Shown: in pieces, positions 57,173 to 64,000 of the stretch
How positions within the stretch are numbered: position 1 is the stretch's first letter
Layout of the letters: the number at the start of each line of letters is the position of its first letter
From: Betaproteobacteria bacterium
Lineage (GTDB): Bacteria; Pseudomonadota; Gammaproteobacteria; Burkholderiales; JAEUOS01
Direction: 5' to 3'
NCBI GenBank assembly: GCA_028292405.1
Contig: JAQGMJ010000067.1
Span: 40,880-104,879 of the forward strand
Length of the DNA stretch: 64,000 nucleotides
Translations under genes and position numbers: made by a program
The notes under the pieces: model-generated
Database searches by the model: none
What the model was told of the DNA's origin: nothing
Seen by the model: the letters and a program-made list of their open reading frames with translations, nothing else

Positions 57173-57227
57173 GCAAGCGGGCGCCGCAGGGCTTCTCCTG
57201 TCCGGGTGCCGCTGCGGCATGCACGGC

Positions 57228-58316
57228 TTAGTCGAACAGCGGCGTGCCGGCGGCCAAGCCAGTCAATAGCTTCTTCACCGGTGACGGCAGCGCTGCGCCA
57301 TGCGCTTCGGCCAGGGGCAGCCAGAGATGGCCCGGCTCTTCGGTGCCGTGCCGCACGCGCGCGCTCAACAGCACGGGCTTGATGCTCAGGTGGTAGTGGG
57401 TGAAGCCATGTTCGATCACGCGCAAGTATTCGCCGTCATCCCAGTCCGCCCCCAGCGTTTTTGCCAGCTTGCGCGCGGCGGCGTCATCGTCGGCTTGCGG
57501 CAGCGACCAGAGGCCGCCCCAGATGCCGCTGGGCGGCCGCTTTTCCAGCAGCACGGAGCCGGCGCGCATCAGCACCAGCATGGTGGTCTCGCGCTGCGGC
57601 AATTCCTTCTTCGGCTTGCGGGTCGGCAACTCCGCGGTGCGGCCTTCGCTCAAGGCGACGCAATCGACGGCCACAGGACAGTCCTTGCAGCGCGGTCGGC
57701 TGCGCACGCAGAGCGTGGCGCCGAGGTCCATCAGGCCCTGGATGTAGGGTTCGAGTTCACCCGTGGGCAGGCGCTCCTGCGCCATCTCCCACATGACTCT
57801 TTCCACCTTCTGCTCGCCCGGGTAGCCGGACACGCCGCCATGGCGCGCGAACACCCGCTTGACGTTGCCATCGAGGATGGCGGCGCGGGCGCCGTAGGCG
57901 AAAGCGCGGATCGCCGCCGCGGTGGAGCGGCCGATGCCCGGCAGCGCCTCGATCTCTTCCTGGGTTTGCGGAAACACGCCGCCGTGTTCGCTCATCACCA
58001 GTTGCGCGGCGCGGTGCAGGTTGCGCGCGCGGCTGTAGTAACCCAGGCCCGCCCAGTGACGCATCACCTCATCGGCATCGGCCCGCGCCAGGATGGCGAC
58101 ATTGGGAAAACCCTCCATGAAGCGCTGGTAATAACCGATCACCGCGCTCACCTGGGTTTGCTGCAACATGATTTCCGACACCCAGATGCGGTAAGCATCG
58201 CGGGTGTTCTGCCACGGCAGGTCGTGGCGGCCATGGGTGCGCTGCCAGGCGATCACGCGCTCGGCAAAACGCGGCTCCTTGGCACCCCCGCCCTTACCCT
58301 TCGCGGCAACCGTCAA
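57228..58316 (-). CDS. mutY: A/G-specific adenine glycosylase MutY
   Basis: Removes adenine mispaired with 8-oxoguanine. 362 residues: catalytic glutamate in VSEIMLQQTQV, helix-hairpin-helix ALPGIGRSTAAAI, catalytic aspartate in AAILDGNVKRVF and the [4Fe-4S] cysteines in CVRSRPRCKDCPVAVDC (C-x6-C-x2-C-x5-C). A C-terminal NUDIX-like 8-oxoG recognition domain spans about 235-360. The start overlaps the stop of the AsmA-family gene (ATGA). Confidence 0.97.
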   Translation of the reverse strand: MTVAAKGKGGGAKEPRFAERVIAWQRTHGRHDLPWQNTRDAYRIWVSEIMLQQTQVSAVIGYYQRFMEGFPNVAILARADADEVMRHWAGLGYYSRARNLHRAAQLVMSEHGGVFPQTQEEIEALPGIGRSTAAAIRAFAYGARAAILDGNVKRVFARHGGVSGYPGEQKVERVMWEMAQERLPTGELEPYIQGLMDLGATLCVRSRPRCKDCPVAVDCVALSEGRTAELPTRKPKKELPQRETTMLVLMRAGSVLLEKRPPSGIWGGLWSLPQADDDAAARKLAKTLGADWDDGEYLRVIEHGFTHYHLSIKPVLLSARVRHGTEEPGHLWLPLAEAHGAALPSPVKKLLTGLAAGTPLFD

Positions 58317-61063
58317 TGGATCAAGCCCTTCAGCCTGTCCTTGAGCTTGTCGGCCGGCTTTTGCTGTTGCGCCTGACCGCCTTGAGCGGGCGCGGCGGCT
58401 TCGGGCTTGCCGATGCCCAGCTTGTTCTTGAGCAGGTCCTCGGCCTTGCCCTTGAGCTGCGAGGTGGCCAGGCTCTTGGCGATCTCGCCATAGTCGATGT
58501 TGTATTTCACCGCCTCCAGCGGGCCGGTGAGTTTCACCGGCACGGTCAGGCCGTTGAGCTGCGCCAGTTCCTTGCCCTGCTGGCCGCCCGAGGTGTTGAC
58601 GATCGCCGCCTTGGCTACATAGTCGAGGGTGGAAGCACCGATGTCTACTTTGCCAGCGCCGCCCAGACGCAGGAATGGCGAGCGCGCGTCGAGGTCGCTG
58701 CTTTCGGCCACCCCGTTCTTGATCTGCGCGCTGATTTTCATTTCCGTGAAGTCGGTCTTGTCTCCCTTTTTCGCGTCCTGCACGCGGGTCTTGTCGAGCG
58801 AAACCCCAGCCTTCAGTTCGCGAAAAGACTTGGCCAGGTTGATCCCCTTGTAAGCGCCGTCCTTCAGGTCGATGGCGGCGCTGCCGTTGAGGGCGCGCTT
58901 GAGCGCCGAGGGGGTATTGCCGGCGGTGGTGAGGTCGAGATTGACGGTGCCGCGGCCCTCGAGAATGTCCTTGTCGATCGCATCCTTCATCAGCGGATTG
59001 ATGTTGACGCCGGCCAGGTTTTGCTTGACCACGAAGCTGTTCTGGTTGGCGTCGAGGGCCACCGAACCCTTCATCGTGCCCTGGTAGAGGGCCGCGCTCA
59101 TCGGGTTCAAATCCACCTTGCCGCCGTTTGCTTTGAAGTTCAGCACCACGTTGGAGGCCTTGATGTTGTTCACCTGCAGGGCGCCGATTTTCAGGGTGCC
59201 CGTGGCGTTCAGGGCTTTCAGGGCGGAAAGGTCGATCGGCTTTTCCGGCTCGTTGCTCTTCGGCCCCGCCGGCTTGGGCGGGAAGTATTTATCGACATTA
59301 AGCTTGTCGATATTCACGTCGAAATTGATCGCCGGACCGCTGAACTTGGTCACGCCGCCCTTGGCGGTGATGGTGCTTTCGTCGAAGTGGATCGACAGGT
59401 CGGCCGCTGCCGTCTCGCGGCCGAGATCGGCGCGCGCGCTGCCGGCGATCGGCAGCTTGACGCTTTTCATCGGCATCTGCGGATTGGCCACCGTCAGGTT
59501 GGCGTCGATTTTCGCCAACTCGAAGACCTTGCCTTCGAGGTTGGCGGTGAGTGCAGTATAGAAACCGCCGCTGACCGAGGTCTCGCCGAACTGTGCACGT
59601 GCTATTTCCAGCGCCACCTTGCCCACCGACAAGGCCTTGCCGGAACCCTTGACGTCGGACAGGCTGAACTTCATGTCCAGCGCGTCCTTGCCCGACATTT
59701 TCACCGCGCCGGTCACGGCTTCGCCTGCAGCGTTATCCTTGCTCACCGACAGGCGCGGCGCGTCCACCTTGAGGTCGAAGTCGTCGTCGCCCTTCTTGCC
59801 GTTGGCCGATACGGTCACGCCATCGACGAGGATCTGGTCGGCCGACAAGTCCACCTGCAGCTTAGGCACCTTGGCCTTGAAGTCGTTGAGCAGCATGCCG
59901 GGCATCGCGCCCGAGCCGCCGGCAGTCATGCCCTCCAGCGCGATGCGATGGGCCGAGAGATCGGCATCGACCTTCGCCACCTCCAGCGTCACCGTGCCGG
60001 ACTGCTGGCCACGACGCCCCTTGGCCTCCACCTTGATCTGCTCGCCGCGCAGCGCTTTCTTGCGCCCGTCGGCCGCCAGCGTGGGAGCCATCACCTTGAC
60101 GTCGAAAGGCTCCTGGTTATAGCTGCCGTTGCCGCTGAGGCTGAATTTGGTGCCCGCCACCTCCAGGGTCTCGGTGTTCAGCTTCAGCGTATCGGCGCCC
60201 AGCTTGATGTCCGCACCCGTCACTTCCAGGGTGGGCTTGCCGTCCACGCCCACCTGGCGATAGCCGCCGGTGAACTCAAGCTCCAGGCCCGAGGCATCCA
60301 GCGACTTCCTTGCGGTGTCGGACTGCACCGCGCCCTTAAGACTGAGCGCGGCATTGCTGAAATCCAGGCCGTTGCCGTTGATCTTGCCGTCCAGGCCTTT
60401 CACCGAATAGATTTTCGCATTGAGGTCGAAGGTCAATTCGCCGACCAGGCGCAACTGCGCCTTGATCAGCGGCTTTTCGCCCTCAAGGTTGGCCGCCATG
60501 GTGAATTTGCTCGGCACGCCATTGGCCAGGCGTCCGGTTTCCAGCCCCAGGCCGCTGATCTTCGCGGTCTGTCCGCTGGCCTCGTCGGTGTAGCTGATGT
60601 TGGCGTAGTTGAGGGTAAAACCCTGGGCATCGAACTTGACCATCTCCTGGTCGTCTTTTTTCTCGTCCTTGGTCAGCAGGTCGTCGAAATTGAATTTGCC
60701 GTCGCGCTGCTTGACCACGTTGGCCTCGAGGCCGTCGACCTCGACCTTGTCGATCACCAGTTCCTTGCGCAGCAGCGGAAAAATATCCAGGTACAGGCGC
60801 GCCTTGCCGACCTTGAGAAACTGCTTGCCGCTCTTGTACTCCGACAGCGAGGCCTCGCCGGTTTCCACGCCGAGCTTGGGGAAAAACGCCAGCTTGATGT
60901 TGCCGGGGATGGCCAGGGTGCGGTCTTTTTTCTCCTTCACCACGCGGGTGATCTCGTCCTTGTACTTGTTGGGATCGAAGGTGGCCGCGAAAATACCGAC
61001 ACCGACGACGACAATCAGGATCAGCACGCCAAGCGCAATAGCAAGATATTTGAGGGTTTTCAT
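58313..61063 (-). CDS. AsmA-family protein (TamB/AsmA-like envelope protein)
   Basis: Inner-membrane-anchored periplasmic protein of 916 residues implicated by family in outer-membrane lipid homeostasis. Single N-terminal helix (YLAIALGVLILIVVVGVGIFAATF), then FDPNKYKDEITRVVKEKKDRTLAIPGNI, the AsmA N-terminal signature, and a long repetitive beta-rich region. The C-terminal AsmA_2-like part includes LKRALNGSAAIDLKDGAYKGINLAKSF. A low-complexity glutamine/alanine tail precedes the stop. The start at 61063 is the family start; the frame to 61198 is not. The antisense strand also shows a long open frame, a GC-bias shadow. Confidence 0.93.
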   Translation of the reverse strand: MKTLKYLAIALGVLILIVVVGVGIFAATFDPNKYKDEITRVVKEKKDRTLAIPGNIKLAFFPKLGVETGEASLSEYKSGKQFLKVGKARLYLDIFPLLRKELVIDKVEVDGLEANVVKQRDGKFNFDDLLTKDEKKDDQEMVKFDAQGFTLNYANISYTDEASGQTAKISGLGLETGRLANGVPSKFTMAANLEGEKPLIKAQLRLVGELTFDLNAKIYSVKGLDGKINGNGLDFSNAALSLKGAVQSDTARKSLDASGLELEFTGGYRQVGVDGKPTLEVTGADIKLGADTLKLNTETLEVAGTKFSLSGNGSYNQEPFDVKVMAPTLAADGRKKALRGEQIKVEAKGRRGQQSGTVTLEVAKVDADLSAHRIALEGMTAGGSGAMPGMLLNDFKAKVPKLQVDLSADQILVDGVTVSANGKKGDDDFDLKVDAPRLSVSKDNAAGEAVTGAVKMSGKDALDMKFSLSDVKGSGKALSVGKVALEIARAQFGETSVSGGFYTALTANLEGKVFELAKIDANLTVANPQMPMKSVKLPIAGSARADLGRETAAADLSIHFDESTITAKGGVTKFSGPAINFDVNIDKLNVDKYFPPKPAGPKSNEPEKPIDLSALKALNATGTLKIGALQVNNIKASNVVLNFKANGGKVDLNPMSAALYQGTMKGSVALDANQNSFVVKQNLAGVNINPLMKDAIDKDILEGRGTVNLDLTTAGNTPSALKRALNGSAAIDLKDGAYKGINLAKSFRELKAGVSLDKTRVQDAKKGDKTDFTEMKISAQIKNGVAESSDLDARSPFLRLGGAGKVDIGASTLDYVAKAAIVNTSGGQQGKELAQLNGLTVPVKLTGPLEAVKYNIDYGEIAKSLATSQLKGKAEDLLKNKLGIGKPEAAAPAQGGQAQQQKPADKLKDRLKGLIH

Positions 61064-61161
61064 ATGCCGATGGACCGGTTCGATTGCACAAAGTTTAACC
61101 GAGGTCAAACCCCGGGGTTGCGGCAGCGTAAAATAGGGGGTTGCTGAAACAAGGTTCCCGC

Positions 61162-62172
61162 ATGTTCGTCTTCGTCGTCTTTGCCGCCGTTTTTTCACGC
61201 CTGGCCTGGCGCGCCGCGCTGCTCCCGCTCCTGCTGATTGCCCTGCCCCTGCCCGGCATTGCGCAGGCGCAGGGCTATGTAATCGTCCTCAACTCGGACG
61301 ACGACACCTTGAGCCTGATCGACCCGAAGACCTCGACCGAGGCCAAGCGCGTGCCGGTGGGCCGCGGACCGCATCACATGATGGCGATGCCCGACGACAG
61401 CGCCCTGCTGATCGGCTTGACCACGGTCAACCAGCTGCTGGTGGTGGACCGCAAGACCGGCGAGATCACCCGGCGCATTGCGGCGATGGACCCCTACCAA
61501 CTGGCCTTCTCTCCCGACGGCAAGTATTTTGTCACCACCGCGTTACGCCAGGACTTCGTCGACATTTATCCGGGCAAGCTTAGCGACGACATGAAGCCGC
61601 TGGCGCGGGTAAAAAGCGGCTCGATGCCCAGCCACCTGGCCTTCTCGCCGGACAGCCGCTACGTCTACGTCACCGAGCAGGGCAGCAATACCCTGGCGAA
61701 AATCGAACTGACTAGCGGCAAGGTGGTGCTGCGCCTGCCGGTGGGCCCCTCGCCCGCGGGCGTGTGGCTGACGCCGGACGGCAACAAGCTGCTGGTCGGG
61801 ATGATGGGGCAGAACTATGTCGCGGTGATCGACCGCGCCACCGACAAAGTGATCGACAAGGTAGTCACCGGGCGCGGCGCGCACAACTTTCTCGCCCGCG
61901 GCGACAAGCGCCATTTGTATGTCTCCAACCGTGTGGACGACAGCATCTCCGTGCTCGACATGCAGACCATGAAGGTGGTCGACAGCATCAAGGTGGCCGG
62001 TTCGCCCGACTGCATGGAGCTGTCCTCCGACGGCAAGTGGATGTGGGTGACCGCGCGCAGCCGCAAGGAAGTCGCGGTGGTGAACATGGAGACCAAACAG
62101 GTGGAAAAGCGCATTCCGGTGGGGCGCTCGCCACACGGCATCTACTACTTTGACCATGCGCCGCGTCAGTAG
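61162..62172 (+). CDS. YVTN-family beta-propeller protein, exported
   Basis: 336 residues. A hydrophobic N-terminal signal ends near IAQAQ (RAALLPLLLIALPLPGIAQA), followed by seven-blade-type propeller repeats with the YVTN pattern: YVIVLNSDDDTLSLIDPKT, YVYVTEQGSNTLAKIEL, LYVSNRVDDSISVLDMQT, WMWVTARSRKEVAVVNMET. ATG 61162 has AAGG upstream; a TTG at 61141 is less likely. Its 3' end overlaps the deacetylase start by 17 bases, so the two are co-translated. Function unknown. Confidence 0.9.
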   Translation: MFVFVVFAAVFSRLAWRAALLPLLLIALPLPGIAQAQGYVIVLNSDDDTLSLIDPKTSTEAKRVPVGRGPHHMMAMPDDSALLIGLTTVNQLLVVDRKTGEITRRIAAMDPYQLAFSPDGKYFVTTALRQDFVDIYPGKLSDDMKPLARVKSGSMPSHLAFSPDSRYVYVTEQGSNTLAKIELTSGKVVLRLPVGPSPAGVWLTPDGNKLLVGMMGQNYVAVIDRATDKVIDKVVTGRGAHNFLARGDKRHLYVSNRVDDSISVLDMQTMKVVDSIKVAGSPDCMELSSDGKWMWVTARSRKEVAVVNMETKQVEKRIPVGRSPHGIYYFDHAPRQ

Positions 62173-62938
62173 GGCCGCTGCCCTCCGGGTTACGGCCCTC
62201 CTCACTACCCTGATTTTCGCCGCGCCGGCGTCCGCGCAGGACGCCTGCAAGGGCACGGTCTATCTGACCATAGACACCGGCAGCATGTCGCAGGCCGAGC
62301 TGATCGCCGGCACTCTCAACAAATACCAGGTAAAGGCGACCTTCTTCCTTGCCAACGAGCCGACCATCAAGGGCGACTACTCGCTGGACCCCGGCTGGGC
62401 CGCCTACTGGAAGGCGCGCGCCGCCGAAGGCCACCACTTCGGCAGCCACACCTACGACCACGTCTATTTCAAGGCGGGCGATGTCAAAGACGGCAGCGGC
62501 GATAAAGTGCGCTCCCGCCCGCAATTTGGCCGCGAAGCCGGCAAAACGCAAACCTGGGGGCCTGAACAGGTGTGCGCCGAACTCGACCAGGTGAAGACCC
62601 GCTTTCACGAAATGACCGGCGCCACGTTAAGCCCGTTGTGGCGCGCCCCGGGCGGCTACGTCACCCCGAACACGCGCAAATGGGCGGCCGCCTGCGGCTA
62701 CGCCCACGTCGGCTGGAGCGCAGCCGGCTTCCTCGGCGACGAACTGCCCTCGGAAACCTACCCGAACAGCGCCCTGCTCAAGCGCGCACTGGCCAACATC
62801 AAGGACGGCGACGTGCTGATGATGCACACCGGCATCCGCTCGCGCAAGGACCCATTCGCCCCCATGCTCGACCCGCTGATCGATGGCCTGAAAAAACGCG
62901 GCATGTGCTTCGGCCTGGTGTCAGCCAAAGGGTACTGA
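62156..62938 (+). CDS. polysaccharide deacetylase-family protein, exported, divergent active site
   Basis: 260 residues with a signal peptide (RVTALLTTLIFAAPASAQ). NodB-type motifs are recognisable but changed: motif 1 reads LTIDTGS, where the usual TFDDG has a second metal-binding aspartate. Motif 2 HHFGSHTYDH keeps the histidines, motif 3 is WRAPGGYVTP, and motif 5 is VLMMHTG. Loss of the second aspartate may change metal use or activity. It overlaps the YVTN propeller gene, which may help it bind a polymer or the cell wall. Confidence 0.88.
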   Translation: MRRVSRAAALRVTALLTTLIFAAPASAQDACKGTVYLTIDTGSMSQAELIAGTLNKYQVKATFFLANEPTIKGDYSLDPGWAAYWKARAAEGHHFGSHTYDHVYFKAGDVKDGSGDKVRSRPQFGREAGKTQTWGPEQVCAELDQVKTRFHEMTGATLSPLWRAPGGYVTPNTRKWAAACGYAHVGWSAAGFLGDELPSETYPNSALLKRALANIKDGDVLMMHTGIRSRKDPFAPMLDPLIDGLKKRGMCFGLVSAKGY

Positions 62939-63012
62939 GGCGCGTTGTATCGAAGGGCCGCTCCCGGCCCGGCCACCCGCGCGCAGCGCCCCACGGGGTT
63001 AAAATCCTTCTC

Positions 63013-64000
63013 ATGCTCGACTATCTCAGCACCCAGTTCGACGCAATTTTTGCCTGGCTGTTCGGCGCCGTGGTGCAACCCGCGCTCTACGACCTCGGCC
63101 TGATGAACTATTGGGACGAGGCCTACACCGGCACCGAAACCTTGCTGCTGGGCATGATCGAAATCGCGTTGCTGTGCGCCATCGTGCTGCCGCTGCAGCG
63201 CCTGCTGCCGGCCGAACCGGCGCAGCAGGCCCCGGCTGTGCGCACCGACGTGATCTACACCCTGATCAACCGCTTAGGCCTGCTGCCGCTGGTCACCTTC
63301 GCCCTCACCTTTCCGGTCGAAGGCGCGATCGAAAGCGTAAGCCACGAATTCGGCCTGCCGCGCCTGACGCTGGAGAGCGTAGCGCCCTGGTTTTCCAGCC
63401 ATCCGCTGGCCGAATTCCTCATCTATCTGCTGCTGTTCGACCTGCTGGGGTACTGGGTACACCGCGCCCAGCACGGCTTCAACTGGTGGTGGGAGTTGCA
63501 TGCCGTGCACCACAGCCAGCAATCGATGACGGTGTGGACCGAAAGCCGCAACCACTTTCTCGACGATTTGATCAACGCCCTGATCATCGCCCTGGTGGCG
63601 CGCGCTATCGGCACCCCGGGGTCACAGTTCATCTGGCTGGTTTTCACAGGCCGCTTGATCGAAAGCCTGTCGCACGCCAATGTGCGCTTCGGCTACGGCC
63701 CGGCCAGGCGCCTGATCGTCGACCCGCTGTTCCACCGCTGGCACCACGGCGTGGGCGTCGGCCACGAGGGGCGCAGCCACGGCGTCAATTTCGGCGTCAT
63801 GCTGCCGTTCTGGGACATGCTGTTCGGCACGGCCCGCTTTGACCGCGCGGTGGTGCCTACCGGCATCCGCGACCAGCTCGCGGGCCGCGACTACGGCGGC
63901 GGCCTGTGGGCACAGCAGGGCCGCGCCTTGCAGCGCCTGTGGCGCCGCTCAAGCGGCACGCCCGCCCACGGGGCGGAGCGCGCGCCCGGCGCCGAGCGCG
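63013..64000 (+). CDS. fatty acid hydroxylase/sterol desaturase-family membrane protein (3' end outside window)
   Basis: The open frame starts at ATG 63013 (MLDYLSTQFDAIFAWLFG) and continues past the right edge; about 329 residues are visible. It has several hydrophobic segments and the di-iron histidine motifs of the superfamily: HRAQH, LHAVHH, a histidine in ESLSHANVRFGYG, and HRWHH. The C-terminal part seen is arginine/glycine-rich. Such enzymes oxidise lipid or carotenoid acyl chains; the substrate cannot be told. Confidence 0.9.
   Translation, partial: MLDYLSTQFDAIFAWLFGAVVQPALYDLGLMNYWDEAYTGTETLLLGMIEIALLCAIVLPLQRLLPAEPAQQAPAVRTDVIYTLINRLGLLPLVTFALTFPVEGAIESVSHEFGLPRLTLESVAPWFSSHPLAEFLIYLLLFDLLGYWVHRAQHGFNWWWELHAVHHSQQSMTVWTESRNHFLDDLINALIIALVARAIGTPGSQFIWLVFTGRLIESLSHANVRFGYGPARRLIVDPLFHRWHHGVGVGHEGRSHGVNFGVMLPFWDMLFGTARFDRAVVPTGIRDQLAGRDYGGGLWAQQGRALQRLWRRSSGTPAHGAERAPGAER

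Noticed and set aside
58316..61147. 943-residue open frame antisense to the AsmA-family gene
   Set aside because: It has no recognisable domain or credible start, and its histidine/glutamine-rich composition is typical of antisense shadows in GC-rich genes.

Overview
The window is a GC-rich chromosomal segment whose gene order is typical of Betaproteobacteria, most likely Burkholderiales (perhaps near Oxalobacteraceae; the family is a guess). The reasons are a Bug/TctC-type solute-binding protein at the left edge, the sspB-sspA-petCBA block, tatABC-hinT-hisEIFAH..BCDG-murA-ibaG, a complete mla operon, and kdsD-kdsC-lptCAB-rpoN-hpf-ptsN-hprK-rapZ. I saw no insertion sequence, prophage, CRISPR array or rRNA. 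Most of it is core housekeeping sequence. The accessory interest lies in the left 15 kb and in several intergenic structures.

Left region (1-15.6 kb): the 3' part of a Bug-family binding protein and a tiny conserved-looking ORF, then a long minus-strand signalling block. Read in the direction of transcription this is CheW, TPR-CheR, CheW, CHASE3-MCP, CheA with a receiver, CheB, and a triple-receiver histidine kinase, nearly all joined by stop/start overlaps. This is the gene content of a Wsp/alternative-cellular-function chemosensory system. A 534-base gap carrying a perfect 28-bp palindrome separates it from a second translationally coupled pair: an HDOD-GAF histidine kinase and a REC-PAS-GGDEF-EAL protein. 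The likely output is control of cyclic-di-GMP.

Middle region (15.6-43 kb): tRNA-Thr(TGT); ClpXP adaptor sspB and sspA; the cytochrome bc1 operon petABC; mscL; a Nif3-family gene divergent from a DegS-like protease; tatABC; hinT; the whole histidine pathway as one minus-strand run (with an unrecognised exported protein between hisB and hisH); a SulP-STAS-cNMP-binding anion transporter; murA; a BolA-family gene; a YadGH-like ABC exporter; and mlaFEDACB for outer-membrane lipid asymmetry. A two-hairpin repeat occurs twice, once just upstream of tRNA-Thr and once just upstream of hisG.

Right region (43-64 kb): an NtrC-type sigma-54 activator convergent with a membrane histidine kinase; a CPA2 K+/H+ antiporter; Kdo synthesis (kdsD, kdsC) and LPS export (lptC, lptA, lptB); rpoN; hpf; ptsN; hprK; rapZ; a Lon-N-domain protein; mutY; an AsmA-family protein; a YVTN beta-propeller protein overlapping a divergent polysaccharide deacetylase; and a fatty-acid-hydroxylase-family membrane protein cut by the right edge. 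Three REP-like hairpin repeats with compensatory base changes lie between hprK and rapZ.

The genes mostly act in envelope construction (LPS, Mla, murA, Tat, AsmA), respiration (bc1, with its probably Tat-dependent Rieske protein close to tatABC), histidine synthesis and global regulation (rpoN/PtsN/HprK/RapZ). A large sensory block that probably sets cyclic-di-GMP levels is added on the left.
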